In this document: positions 16,945-25,739 of the stretch, piece after piece
How the letters are laid out: each line of letters begins with the position of its first letter
Position numbering within the stretch: the first letter of the stretch is position 1
Origin: G038396625 sp038396625
Lineage (GTDB): Bacteria > Bacillota > Clostridia > Peptostreptococcales > Thermotaleaceae
Direction: 5' to 3'
NCBI GenBank assembly: GCA_038396625.1
Contig: CP121688.1
Coordinates: forward strand, 1,364,001-1,428,000
DNA length: 64,000 bases
Position numbers and translations under genes: made by a program
Notes under the pieces: generated by a model
What the model was told of the DNA's origin: nothing
Databases searched by the model: none
The model's input: the letters and a program-made list of their open reading frames with translations, nothing else

Positions 16945-17916
16945 ATGCAGAATTGGTTTGAGGACAAAATATCAAATGCCAAGGTACTGGATTTTTCTAT
17001 GGAGATATATAGAAAAAAGTTTAAGAGTTTAATAGGATATCAAATACTATTTTCTATTATTTCTATTCTTTTAGTGGTAGCTGGGGGATTGATTTTAATT
17101 CCTATGCTATCTTTAATGCATTTGAGTGGTGTTTTTGGATTCGTAGTTTTTGCTTTTATTACGTTTATTGCTTTTAGTGCTTTTGTGTGTATTAATAAAG
17201 CAGGCGTTTTTCATATGGCACACAGCTATATTAAGGGAGAAGATATGGGTGCTTCCGAAGCAGTAGGAAAGGCATTTGGTAGTTTTAGACCCGTGGTGAG
17301 GGTGGTAACAGCTTTAGCGCTTTGTCTAGTTCCTATTTTTGTTATATTGGGTATAGCAGGAGTAACAATCACATCGATCACAGCTTTGCAAAGCAAATTA
17401 GCTTCTAGTACGATCGTAGCACTTTTGGTCAATGTACTATTTTATGCTGTTATTGCAGCTACTGTAGGAAGCTACTTATTTTATTCATTTCATATTGCGA
17501 TTTTTGACAAAGCAAAAGGCTTTGAAGCCATTGGCAGAAGCATTCACTTTGCCAAAGGGGAAGTTCTTAAGAATATCTTTAGGGTATTGAGTATATCTAT
17601 GTTTGAATGGGGTGTCAATCTATCTGTATATGGTGCTATTGCAGCGATGAGTGGCTTGTTATATTTTGTATTAGGAAAGATGCAAGGGGGAGCATCCATC
17701 GTGACCCAAATCATGCTATATGGAGGAAAGCTAGAACCTTTTGTGAATTTTATCGTAGGAACTTTAATTGCACCTATTGGTCCTATCATTTGGACATTTT
17801 ATTATATTAATATGAAGTATAGGAAAGAAGGTTTGAAAATGCATCATATACTTGACAGACTGGAACAACAGGATGTAGAAGAATATCCTAAAAACATCGA
17901 TATAGTTCATGAATAG
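16945..17916 (+). CDS. polytopic membrane protein of the MoxR/DUF58 cluster
   Basis: A 323-residue membrane protein with about six hydrophobic segments (about residues 30-55, 65-85, 115-140, 150-175, 200-225 and 265-290) and a short charged C-terminus. A strong AAGGAGGGG site precedes the ATG. It resembles the large uncharacterised membrane proteins of the glycerophosphodiesterase-membrane-domain type that open DUF4129-MoxR-DUF58 clusters. It is followed at 12 bases by the DUF4129 gene. Function unknown. Confidence 0.75.
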   Translation: MQNWFEDKISNAKVLDFSMEIYRKKFKSLIGYQILFSIISILLVVAGGLILIPMLSLMHLSGVFGFVVFAFITFIAFSAFVCINKAGVFHMAHSYIKGEDMGASEAVGKAFGSFRPVVRVVTALALCLVPIFVILGIAGVTITSITALQSKLASSTIVALLVNVLFYAVIAATVGSYLFYSFHIAIFDKAKGFEAIGRSIHFAKGEVLKNIFRVLSISMFEWGVNLSVYGAIAAMSGLLYFVLGKMQGGASIVTQIMLYGGKLEPFVNFIVGTLIAPIGPIIWTFYYINMKYRKEGLKMHHILDRLEQQDVEEYPKNIDIVHE

Positions 17917-17928
17917 AGGGGAAAAGAA

Positions 17929-18573
17929 GTGAAGCATATTTTGCTGTCAGATCAAAAAACTTTTCAAAAAGCGGTAGATGAAATCATAAATAGTCCTAAA
18001 TATATCCACTTAAAACCAACGGAAAATATACTGGATCAAATACTAGAAAAAATAATAGAAATGTTAGATAAAATATTTGATCATGGCTACAAACCTTCAA
18101 CAATCAGTTCTACGGGTGCCCAAAACGGATTTATGGTGGTGGTGGTCACCGCATTGATTGTTTTGTTATTTTATTTTTTAAAATCAAAGGAAGCTAAGGT
18201 AAGACAAAAGAAAGTACTTTATGGAGAAACCATTGACGGGGATACCACCTACGAGGGTTTGTATCAAAAAGCATTAGCTTGTGAAAAAGAAAAAAATTAT
18301 CGAGATGCTGTGCGTCTTCATTTTGTGAGCATGCTCTTTTATATGAATGAAAAATCCTTATGTTTTTTGGATGATGCCAAGACCAATGATGAAATTGTGT
18401 GGATGCTCAAACAAAAAGGATTTAAAGCAGTAAATATTTTCAAAAATATTGGGGATTACTTCCAGTATATTTGGTATGGAGACAAAGAAATACAGGATAA
18501 AAGATTTCTTTGGTATAAGGAAAAAATAAAAGAATTGTTTACGGAGGTTCATCGTTATCATGAAAAGAAATAA
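17929..18573 (+). CDS. DUF4129 domain protein
   Basis: A 214-residue protein with one transmembrane helix (GFMVVVVTALIVLLFYFL, about residues 64-81). The C-terminal DUF4129 region is helical (EKNYRDAVRLHFVSMLFYMN, about 124-143). It starts at GTG and overlaps the next gene by 14 bases. DUF4129 proteins almost always occur with MoxR and DUF58 genes, as here; no biochemical role can be assigned. Confidence 0.85.
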   Translation: MKHILLSDQKTFQKAVDEIINSPKYIHLKPTENILDQILEKIIEMLDKIFDHGYKPSTISSTGAQNGFMVVVVTALIVLLFYFLKSKEAKVRQKKVLYGETIDGDTTYEGLYQKALACEKEKNYRDAVRLHFVSMLFYMNEKSLCFLDDAKTNDEIVWMLKQKGFKAVNIFKNIGDYFQYIWYGDKEIQDKRFLWYKEKIKELFTEVHRYHEKK

Positions 18574-19585
18574 ATCAATGATGATCTTTGTCATCCTCAT
18601 CATTATATTGATAGGCGTCAATGGGAAATTTCAAATTCTCGATAAAAGCATTGGAAAGAACAATAAAAATCAGGCAGCCTTACCACTGAATACTTCTTAC
18701 CAAGGAGTCTCTATTTTTTATGATACGCTAAAAAATTTGGGGTACAGCGTAAAAATTGATGCAGAAAATTTTTTAGAAAAAAGAAGTGAGGACATATATA
18801 TTATCACAGAAAATGAGAATCCTAGTGGTTTTAATCTAAAAGAAGCAGAACGTTGGATCAACCAAGGTGGAAAACTCGTTTACCTAACAGATCGATACAA
18901 GGAATATACCTATGCAGATAGCATTGATCAATATAAAGAGCAAGCTTATTTTTATACATTGGGCAAAGGAAAGCTATTGGTAGGAGATATACATTTAATC
19001 ACCAATAAAACCTTACTTAAAGAAAAAGAAGGTGCCTATTATATTTTTGATTGTATCGATCAGCTAGAAGGAAAGATCTATTTTAATGAATATCATGGAT
19101 TTTTACAGGGAGAGATGCCGTCGTTATATAAAAATATTCCTTTTCCAATAAAAATCCTGCTTCTTCAATTATTATTGGTATTGATCGGCAGTATCATTTA
19201 TTTTGGGAAAAGATTTGGAAAGGCAAAAAGAATTATGGAAGAAATTGAAAGAGATGAAAATGAATATCTGTACGCTGCAGCTAATTTTTATGAAAAGGGA
19301 GGATGTATGGATACAATTTATGATCATTTTTATGATGCTTTTCAAAATGAATTAAAGCGCACCTTTAAGATCTCTACAGCTACGGATAGATGGTTGGATT
19401 TATGGGAAAAGCATAATCTTCCTGATAAAGAGCAGGCAATGAGAATATTTTACTATGAACGAGAAAGAAAAAATAAAAACAGCAAAGAAACTTTCAGTAT
19501 TATAAAAGATATGGATCAATTGATACAAATGTTGATGCAAAGGAGAGAAGTGGGTTGGAAGAGATTAAAACAAAAACATTTATAA
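18560..19585 (+). CDS. DUF4350 domain protein
   Basis: A 341-residue protein with an N-terminal membrane anchor (residues about 7-23), an extracytoplasmic DUF4350-type domain (SYQGVSIFYDTLKNLGYSV onwards) and a second membrane helix near residues 198-217. A cytoplasmic helical tail follows. It resembles the DUF4350 proteins found with DUF4129 and MoxR. It overlaps both neighbours (14 bases upstream, 31 downstream), implying coupled translation. Function unknown. Confidence 0.82.
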   Translation: MKRNKSMMIFVILIIILIGVNGKFQILDKSIGKNNKNQAALPLNTSYQGVSIFYDTLKNLGYSVKIDAENFLEKRSEDIYIITENENPSGFNLKEAERWINQGGKLVYLTDRYKEYTYADSIDQYKEQAYFYTLGKGKLLVGDIHLITNKTLLKEKEGAYYIFDCIDQLEGKIYFNEYHGFLQGEMPSLYKNIPFPIKILLLQLLLVLIGSIIYFGKRFGKAKRIMEEIERDENEYLYAAANFYEKGGCMDTIYDHFYDAFQNELKRTFKISTATDRWLDLWEKHNLPDKEQAMRIFYYERERKNKNSKETFSIIKDMDQLIQMLMQRREVGWKRLKQKHL

Positions 19586-20508
19586 GAGGGATAAAAAGTG
19601 AGCTGCGAAAAGTCATCGTTGAACAGGAAGCAGTTATAGATTTTTTATTAATTGCTATTTTTACAAAGGGGCATGTGCTGCTAGAGGGTGTACCTGGACT
19701 TGGAAAAACATTACTCATTAAATCTTTAGGCAAAACCATGGGGATGGATTTTAAAAGAGTACAATTCACACCGGATTTAATGCCAACAGACATTACAGGG
19801 GCAAGAATTTACAATACAAAGGAAAGGGAATTTCAATTTATCAAAGGACCTGTATTTACCAATCTTTTATTAGGGGATGAAATCAATAGAACCCCTCCTA
19901 AAACCCAAGCAGGACTTTTAGAAGCTATGGAAGAAGGTATGGTGACCATAGATGGAGAGACTCATAAACTATCAGAGCCTTTTATCGTTTTTGCTACTCA
20001 AAATCCTGTAGAATATGAAGGAACCTATCCTTTGCCAGAAGCACTTTTAGATCGATTTCTCATGAAGGTCTATATAGATTATCCCTCAATAGAGGGGGAA
20101 GTGGAAGTTGTCAAAAGATATCATGGGGGTTTTGATAAAACCCTAAAGACTGTGGACATCCATCAAATTGGGAGTAAGGAAGATTTGTTAGACTGTCAAA
20201 GGGAAACAGAAAAAATTACGGTGGAAGATTCTTTGCTGACATATATTGTGCAGATCATACAAAAGACAAGGGAATTGCCCTTTGTAGAAATAGGCAGTAG
20301 TCCTAGGGGCTCGATCGCTTTACTACAAGCTTCTAAAGCCAATGCATTATTGATGGAAAGGGATTTTGTGATTCCTGAAGATATCAAAAAAACGGCGTAT
20401 GCTGTATTAAGACATAGAATCCTGCTCAAGCCAGAAGCTTATGTAGAAGGAATCAAAACAGATGATGTTATCCATGAAATTTTATCGAATGTAAAAGTTC
20501 CCCGTTAA
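19555..20508 (+). CDS. MoxR-type AAA+ ATPase
   Basis: A 317-residue cytoplasmic AAA+ ATPase. Walker A is GVPGLGKTLLIKS (about residue 44), Walker B is LLLGDEINRTPPKTQ (about 103), sensor 1 is FATQNPVEYEGTYPLPEA, and RFLMK carries the arginine region. MoxR ATPases act as chaperones that activate or assemble partner proteins, usually the adjacent DUF58/von Willebrand A protein. The TTG start has AAGGAGAG; the coding start overlaps the DUF4350 gene. Confidence 0.95.
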   Translation: MEEIKTKTFIRGIKSELRKVIVEQEAVIDFLLIAIFTKGHVLLEGVPGLGKTLLIKSLGKTMGMDFKRVQFTPDLMPTDITGARIYNTKEREFQFIKGPVFTNLLLGDEINRTPPKTQAGLLEAMEEGMVTIDGETHKLSEPFIVFATQNPVEYEGTYPLPEALLDRFLMKVYIDYPSIEGEVEVVKRYHGGFDKTLKTVDIHQIGSKEDLLDCQRETEKITVEDSLLTYIVQIIQKTRELPFVEIGSSPRGSIALLQASKANALLMERDFVIPEDIKKTAYAVLRHRILLKPEAYVEGIKTDDVIHEILSNVKVPR

Positions 20509-20521
20509 GGGTGGTGAAGAA

Positions 20522-21832
20522 GTGACCGTTACCTCAAAATTTTTAGCATTCATGCTCTTAGGAGCTGTGCTGATAGGAATAAGCATACCCTTTCATCTAT
20601 ATTTAGAAGTCTTTATTGTGTATAATATGGTTTTATTGTTATTGGTGATTGTTGATTATGGGATTACCCCTGTGGGAGATACCTTTGAGGTAGAACGAAT
20701 AGGGGAGAGGAAATTATCTTTGTTAGAGGAAGAAATCATACAGTTTAGAATCTACAACAAAAGCCATTTTACAGCAGAGATAGAGGTTTTGCAGGAGCTG
20801 CCAAATACTTTTGAGTGTAAAGAAAATCGATTGACAGAAAGCATTGCTCCTTATTCAAAAAAAACATTCACATTACATATAAAACCCAATAAAAGAGGGG
20901 CTTTTCTTTTAGGAGAAATTTATGTCAGAAGAAAAGGGCGATTGGGTTTGGTGAGAAAAGATAGGTTATTGAAGAATATGGAAACATATAAGGTATATCC
21001 AAGTCTTAAGAATTTGAAAAAGTATCATATGATGCTTCGAAAGGATTATTTTTTAAAGGGCGGCAAACATCTGCTCAAAAAGAAATCAGATGGGAGAGCG
21101 TTTGAAAGCTTGAGAGAATATGTGAAAGGAGATGATATAAGGAAGATTAACTGGATGAAAAGTGCCAAAGAAAACAAGTTAATAGTCAATCAATATGAAC
21201 CCGAAAACAACAAACATATCTATATTCTCCTAGACACAGGGAGAACCATGAGTTATTGTGTCAATGAATACACTAAGCTAGATTTAGCCATTAATGCGGC
21301 TTTGTTTTTATCAGACGTGGTTTGCTATAACAAAGATCAATCTGGTTTATTGATATTCAATACGAAGGTAAATACTTTTATCAAACCTGCAAAAGGAGAT
21401 AACCATAGAAATTTGATACTAGAAACCCTTTATCATGTAGAGGGAACAAAAGCCACGTCTAATTATGAGGAAGCATTGCTTTATCTTAGTAAGCAAGAAA
21501 AGCGAAGAAGCTTAATCTGTATATTTACAGATATAGATACACTGCAAGAATTGGATTATTTAGAAAAAGCCCTCACCTATGTTGCTAGAAAACACCATGT
21601 ACTAATGCTGTTAGTAAAAGATGCGCTGCTGGATCGAGCAGCGGATAGAAAGGTAAAAGACAAAAAAGATGCCTTTGTGAAAGGCACCGCATACAAAATG
21701 AAAAGTGAAAAGAAAAAAATTATAAAAGCCCTGCGGGGAAAAGGAATTACATGTATGGAATGTGATCGAGAAGATATTGTTTATAAAGCAGTCAATGGAT
21801 ATATGTATATCAAAAATAGAGAAATGATATAA
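20522..21832 (+). CDS. DUF58 / vWA-like protein
   Basis: A 436-residue protein with two N-terminal membrane helices (about residues 5-45), a beta-rich middle region and the DUF58 signature (REYVKGDDIRKINWMKSAKE, about 200-219). A degenerate von Willebrand A fold follows (IYILLDTGRTM, about 238). It begins with GTG, 13 bases after moxR. It is the expected partner of the MoxR ATPase. The next gene is convergent at 21 bases with no clear terminator between them. Confidence 0.92.
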   Translation: MTVTSKFLAFMLLGAVLIGISIPFHLYLEVFIVYNMVLLLLVIVDYGITPVGDTFEVERIGERKLSLLEEEIIQFRIYNKSHFTAEIEVLQELPNTFECKENRLTESIAPYSKKTFTLHIKPNKRGAFLLGEIYVRRKGRLGLVRKDRLLKNMETYKVYPSLKNLKKYHMMLRKDYFLKGGKHLLKKKSDGRAFESLREYVKGDDIRKINWMKSAKENKLIVNQYEPENNKHIYILLDTGRTMSYCVNEYTKLDLAINAALFLSDVVCYNKDQSGLLIFNTKVNTFIKPAKGDNHRNLILETLYHVEGTKATSNYEEALLYLSKQEKRRSLICIFTDIDTLQELDYLEKALTYVARKHHVLMLLVKDALLDRAADRKVKDKKDAFVKGTAYKMKSEKKKIIKALRGKGITCMECDREDIVYKAVNGYMYIKNREMI

Positions 21833-21853
21833 GAGGTTATCCATTGAATCTTG

Positions 21854-22789
21854 TTACTTCTTAGAAATATTGATGTAGAGTATGATTCCTAAGAGGGTCA
21901 ATAAAGCAAAACCTAATTTAATGATGGGTGATATAGATAGTGGTGTAAAAAAACCTTCTATGAGGGCAGCAACAACAAGGAAAAGAATACATCCCAATAA
22001 AAGATAAATCCCTTCTTTACCACTTTTGATCACATAATCGATACGTTTGTATTTCCCGGGAATTAATAAAGCCTTTCCCAAAAGCAATCCTGCTCCCCCT
22101 GCAATAAATATAGCGGTTAATTCCAATATGCCGTGGGGAAGGATCAAAGAGGCATATTTTAATAAATCTCCGTTGATAGAAACTAATGCAGTGAGGGCAC
22201 CTAACAAACACCCATTAAGAAATAGGATATATACCGTTCCTATACCAAAAAACAAACCATAAACAAAAGCCTTTAGACTCACGGTAATATTATTCACCAT
22301 AATCATGCTAGACATTAAAGCATAATCCCATTCTTTTGCTTGAAAACTGTAATCAATGGCGTCTATGGTTTTCTGTGGTATAAAATATAAGCTGTTGGAG
22401 GTGTCCTGAAGGACCATATAAAAGCTCAAGAGCATACCAAAGAAGAAAATAAAAAAGCTAGATAGAATAAAAAGATAGTGTTGGCGTACCTTTTGTGGAA
22501 AAATATCTATCATAAAATTTTTAAAATCGTACCAAGGATTTTTTCTAACAGTATACAAGTGGTGATGGGCAGTGCCAACTAAGTGATTTAAATAATTTTC
22601 AAGTTTGGATTTAGGATAATGGGTTCGGACATAGGCGAGATGGTGACTAACAGCACGAAAAAGATAAAGAAAGCGTTCAATTTTGTCAGAACCCAATTGT
22701 GCAATCCTATTTTTATCAAATACATAGATCAGATCTTCAAACTCATTCCAATAAGCGTGGTTCTTTGCAATAAAGAGATCTTCTTTCAA
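21854..22789 (-). CDS. SpoIIM-superfamily membrane protein
   Basis: A membrane protein of about 311 residues with a charged N-terminal third and about five hydrophobic segments in the rest. The central pattern VKAFVYGLFFGIGTVYILFL followed by GILELTAIFIAGGAGLLLGK is typical of the SpoIIM (stage II sporulation protein M) superfamily. The GAGGTGA ribosome site best fits TTG at 22789; the GTG at 22798 lies within that site. It belongs to the DUF58/RDD cluster but is inverted relative to it. Cluster membership argues against calling it the sporulation SpoIIM itself. Confidence 0.85.
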   Translation of the reverse strand: MKEDLFIAKNHAYWNEFEDLIYVFDKNRIAQLGSDKIERFLYLFRAVSHHLAYVRTHYPKSKLENYLNHLVGTAHHHLYTVRKNPWYDFKNFMIDIFPQKVRQHYLFILSSFFIFFFGMLLSFYMVLQDTSNSLYFIPQKTIDAIDYSFQAKEWDYALMSSMIMVNNITVSLKAFVYGLFFGIGTVYILFLNGCLLGALTALVSINGDLLKYASLILPHGILELTAIFIAGGAGLLLGKALLIPGKYKRIDYVIKSGKEGIYLLLGCILFLVVAALIEGFFTPLSISPIIKLGFALLTLLGIILYINISKK

Positions 22790-22848
22790 AATAATCACCT
22801 CACAACTATTGTAACAAATTTTATGATTAGGAAAAAGGAGGAAAAAAA

Positions 22849-23544
22849 GTGAAGACGATTACGATTACAACGCCAGAAAACATAGAGGTAGAATATCGAC
22901 TGGCAGGAGTAGGAAGTCGTGTAGTTGCAGCATTTTTAGATTATTTCATTCAAGGAGTCTTATATGTGATGATTCTCTTGGCTGTTGCAGGGATAGATAA
23001 TCCCATACAGTACTTAGAATCTAAAAGCTCCTATGTTATCGCAATGGTGATACTCATGATGGCGTGCATCAACTATGGATATTTTATCCTATCTGAAATG
23101 ACTATGAATGGGAAAACATTAGGTAAGAAAGTTCTAAGACTCAAGACCATAAGAAAAAATGGACAGCCAATGGACATCAAGCATTCATTAATCAGGAATT
23201 TATTCAGAGTATTTGTAGATAACTACATGATAGGAATATTGATGATCTTTTTTAAAAAGAATTATTCAAGACTTGGAGATGTAGTAGCTTCTACCATGGT
23301 CATAGAAGAAGAAAAACAAGAATTTTCTTTTTCAAATGATGAATTAACAGAAGCCCTGCAAAATAAGATCACAGAAGAGGAAAAGGAATTGTTGACAACC
23401 TATATACATGAAAAAGAAAGCATCATGATAGGAAAAGAGACCTTGAAAGAAAGAATGCTTGATTATTTTAGAACAAAGTATGATACCATAGATCCAGAAC
23501 TGGTTCGTTGGATAGAGCAGCAGATTAATGAGGGAGTAAAATAA
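22849..23544 (+). CDS. RDD-family membrane protein
   Basis: A 231-residue membrane protein. The RDD signature is visible (AGVGSRVVAAFLDYFIQG, about residues 18-35, then GKKVLRLKTIRKNGQP), with three or four hydrophobic helices in the first 140 residues and a charged helical tail. The GTG start has an AAAGGAGGAAA site. It is divergent from the SpoIIM-like gene, and RDD and SpoIIM proteins are common partners. Some RDD proteins act in ion or solute movement; the role here is unknown. Confidence 0.85.
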   Translation: MKTITITTPENIEVEYRLAGVGSRVVAAFLDYFIQGVLYVMILLAVAGIDNPIQYLESKSSYVIAMVILMMACINYGYFILSEMTMNGKTLGKKVLRLKTIRKNGQPMDIKHSLIRNLFRVFVDNYMIGILMIFFKKNYSRLGDVVASTMVIEEEKQEFSFSNDELTEALQNKITEEEKELLTTYIHEKESIMIGKETLKERMLDYFRTKYDTIDPELVRWIEQQINEGVK

Positions 23545-23546
23545 AA

Positions 23547-23594
23547 AAATTTAAACCTTGTGATTTTTTCAGTATTATCACAAGGTTTAAATTT
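23547..23594 (+). terminator. intrinsic terminator after RDD gene
   Basis: AAATTTAAACCTTGTGAT and ATCACAAGGTTTAAATTT form a perfect 18-bp stem followed by TT, with A and T runs on both sides. Confidence 0.85.
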
Positions 23595-23656
23595 TGACCA
23601 TTACTAAGCTAAAAGAATAGTGAATCAATAAATAGATCTACGTATTTTATCACATG

Positions 23657-23890
23657 TTATTTACTTAATATTTCTTTTACTTCATCCTTAGAGGGTACTC
23701 TTCCAGAAACTTTTACTACATCATCTACCACTAATCCAGGAGTTTTCATAACCCCGTGGGCTAAGATTTCTTTAAAATCTGTAACTTTTTCTACATTGGC
23801 GTCGATGCCCAACTCCTGTACAGCTTCCTCAACGTATCCAAACAATGTTGTGCAGTTTTTACATCCTGCTCCTAAAATTTTAATATTCAT
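23657..23890 (-). CDS. small thioredoxin-like redox-active disulfide protein
   Basis: A 77-residue single-domain thioredoxin-fold protein with the active-site pair GCKNC (about residues 9-13) and the cis-proline segment MKTPGLVVDD. It is the short MTH895-type redox-active disulfide protein. It is the last gene of an ArsR-permease-thioredoxin operon, 12 bases after the permease. A natural role is to reduce the neighbouring permease, its substrate or the ArsR protein. The association with this permease family is recurrent in anaerobes (from memory). Confidence 0.88.
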   Translation of the reverse strand: MNIKILGAGCKNCTTLFGYVEEAVQELGIDANVEKVTDFKEILAHGVMKTPGLVVDDVVKVSGRVPSKDEVKEILSK

Positions 23891-23902
23891 GTTATGACCT
23901 CC

Positions 23903-24850
23903 TTATAAAATAATATTAAACAAATAGCCAACAATTATAATAGATGTACCGGTGATAGCTACAAAAATCCCAATTAATTTGGGTTTCATTACCTGTTTTA
24001 AGAGAATCATTTCAGGTAATGATAAGGCCACTACGGACATCATAAAGGATAGGGCTGTTCCAACCCCTACACCCTTATGAATCAAAGCTTCAACAATAGG
24101 GATGGTTCCTACTGCATTAGAATACAGTGGAATTCCTAATACAACTCCCATGAATACGGCAAAAGGATTGTTTGGGCCTGCATATTTTACAAGGAAATCT
24201 TCAGGAGCGTATCCATGGATGCCAGCACCAATTCCTATACCGATAATGACATAAATCCATACTCTTTTCACAATATCTTTTACTGCATCGAAGGCATACT
24301 TTGTTCTTTGTTTTAGATCCATTTTTTCAATATTAGATTCACCCATGTGCATTTGAAATACATATTCTTCTACCAAATGGGTGAGATTAAGTTTTTCAAT
24401 GGCCATGCCGGCAACAATACCGATGACCATGCCAGCAACTGTATAAAGGATAGCAATCTTTAAGCCAAAGGTAATGGCCAAGAAACCCAGTGCAATTTCA
24501 TTGACAATAGGTGAAGTAACCAAAAACGTAAAAGTAACCCCCAGTGGAATACCCGATTCCACGAAGCCTATAAAAATAGGCACTGTAGAGCATGATCAGA
24601 AGGGTGATAATACACCTAAAACAGATGCCATAAAATGTGCACCCAATCCACCAAATTTTCCTAAAATCTTTTTCACCTTTTCAGGTGGAAAATAGCTTCT
24701 TACATAGGAAATGGTAAAAATCATAAAGCTGAGCAATAGTATGATTTTTAAAGTATCATAGATAAAAAAATCTACGCTATCTCCTAATCTAGAATGTAAA
24801 TCTAATTTCAATACTTTTTCTACCACAAAATCTGCGAATGCTTTTAACAT
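23903..24850 (-). CDS. permease (PF03773/ArsP-like), probable selenoprotein with in-frame TGA
   Basis: Two same-frame halves (24850-24596 and 24595-23903) are separated only by TGA at 24596-24598. Read through, they give one 315-residue permease with about eight membrane helices. The junction reads VLSPF-(TGA)-SCSTVPIFIGF. In this permease family the motif is normally PFCSCS, so TGA sits exactly at the first conserved cysteine. That is the expected pattern for selenocysteine. Flanking codons are intact, and ArsR and thioredoxin genes are directly adjacent in one operon, which argues against simple decay. Candidate SECIS hairpins follow the TGA. The family includes ArsP organoarsenical exporters; this protein may export a thiol-reactive metalloid. 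A GTG at 24583 could otherwise be misread as a separate start. Confidence 0.85.
24544..24598 (-). promoter_or_regulatory. candidate bacterial SECIS region
   Basis: Downstream of the TGA on the mRNA are two hairpins. GCCTAT/ATAGGC has loop TTTT (24566-24581). GTGGAAT/ATTCCAC has loop CGGGT (24544-24562, perfect 7-bp stem). Bacterial SECIS elements usually present a G early in an apical loop about 16-37 bases after the UGA. The second loop fits the G rule but begins 40 bases away; the first is at the right distance but has no G. Confidence 0.45.
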
Positions 24851-25177
24851 CTATAAATCCCCCTTTCTTAGTGTGTCGTGGGCTTCCTGTAATTGTGCTA
24901 GTAATATTTCTTTTACAGAACCTAAAATTTCATAAATTTTAGGTTGGTTCACACGATACATCACCATTAAGCCATCTTTACGACTCGTTAGTATTCCCTG
25001 ATCCTTAAGTACCTTTAAATGCTGAGATACATTGGATTGCTCTAGGCCTAAATCCTCATATATATGACATACGCATAATTCATCCTCATTTTTTAATCGT
25101 TCAAGGATCTGAAGCCTTGTAGGATGTGCCAGAGCTTTTAAAAAAGAAGCAGATAAATCAAATAACATTTCTTTCAT
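24851..25177 (-). CDS. ArsR-family metalloregulator (operon of selenoprotein permease)
   Basis: A 108-residue winged-helix repressor with KALAHPTRLQILERL and the recognition helix region EQSNVSQHLKVLKDQG. It has an ELCVCHIYEDL segment where ArsR proteins carry their thiol metal-binding pair. The stop abuts the permease start, so they are coupled. It is divergent from a second ArsR gene. It should repress permease expression until a thiophilic metalloid binds. Confidence 0.92.
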   Translation of the reverse strand: MKEMLFDLSASFLKALAHPTRLQILERLKNEDELCVCHIYEDLGLEQSNVSQHLKVLKDQGILTSRKDGLMVMYRVNQPKIYEILGSVKEILLAQLQEAHDTLRKGDL

Positions 25178-25197
25178 CCATGCACCTCCTTAAATTA

Positions 25198-25223
25198 TTA
25201 TATTAGGATATTCTAATATAATT
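25198..25223. promoter_or_regulatory. ArsR operator candidate, permease side
   Basis: ATTATATTAG and CTAATATAAT are perfect 10-bp inverted arms around GATATT, starting 20 bases upstream of the minus-strand arsR start. Confidence 0.6.
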
Positions 25224-25308
25224 ATATTGATACATAGAAAGAATTGCAAGGTTTTTTTAGAAAAAATATATTTGATGAAGTACATAAACAATTAACACAA
25301 ATTTAACA

Positions 25309-25334
25309 TATTGATATATTTACATATGTCAATA
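25309..25334. promoter_or_regulatory. ArsR operator candidate, acr3 side
   Basis: TATTGATATAT and ATATGTCAATA pair at 10 of 11 positions. The site is about 60 bases upstream of the second arsR, and its TTGA/TCAA spacing is typical of ArsR sites. It differs in sequence from the 25198 site, so each repressor may have its own operator. Confidence 0.6.
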
Positions 25335-25393
25335 TAATGATGTACAATAATAGTGAAAAAATAATGACATACTGTAGATAAGGAGGGGATACT

Positions 25394-25717
25394 TTGAATG
25401 TGGTTATAGAAATGTTTAAAGCCATAGCAGATGAAAATAGATTAAAGATATTAAAGATATTAAGCCAAGGTAAGCTTTGTGCCTGTGATATTTTGGAGAA
25501 TATGGACTTAAGTCAGCCAACGGTGTCACATCATTTGAAAATACTACAGCAGGCAGGATTAATTACTGTAGAGAAAAAAGGAAGATGGAACTATTATTCA
25601 ATCATAGATGAAAAAATTGAGGAAATGCAAACGCTATTGGAATCTATTAGGAATAAAGAAATAGATATTAAAGTAAAAAAATGTGATTCTGATTGTGATG
25701 GAACAAGAGAAGGATAA
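25394..25717 (+). CDS. arsR: ArsR-family arsenical repressor
   Basis: A 107-residue winged-helix repressor (FKAIADENRLKILKILSQG, recognition segment SQPTVSHHLKILQQAG) with the thiol pair in KLCACDIL (about residue 31). The TTG start has an AAGGAGGGG site. It heads the arsR-acr3-arsC operon and should derepress it on As(III) or Sb(III) binding. A second Cys pair (KKCDSDCDG) near the C-terminus is an extra possible ligand site. Confidence 0.94.
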   Translation: MNVVIEMFKAIADENRLKILKILSQGKLCACDILENMDLSQPTVSHHLKILQQAGLITVEKKGRWNYYSIIDEKIEEMQTLLESIRNKEIDIKVKKCDSDCDGTREG

Positions 25718-25739
25718 AAAGAAAAAGGAGTGTGTAAGA

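Noticed and set aside
22849..22851. Sporulation-specific role for the SpoIIM-like neighbour
   Set aside because: The MoxR/DUF58/RDD context is found outside sporulation clusters, so the name alone does not support a spoIIM call.
23903..24583. Separate short permease gene starting at GTG 24583
   Set aside because: It is in the same frame as the upstream half, lacks a ribosome site, and the join recreates a complete family protein with TGA at a Cys position.
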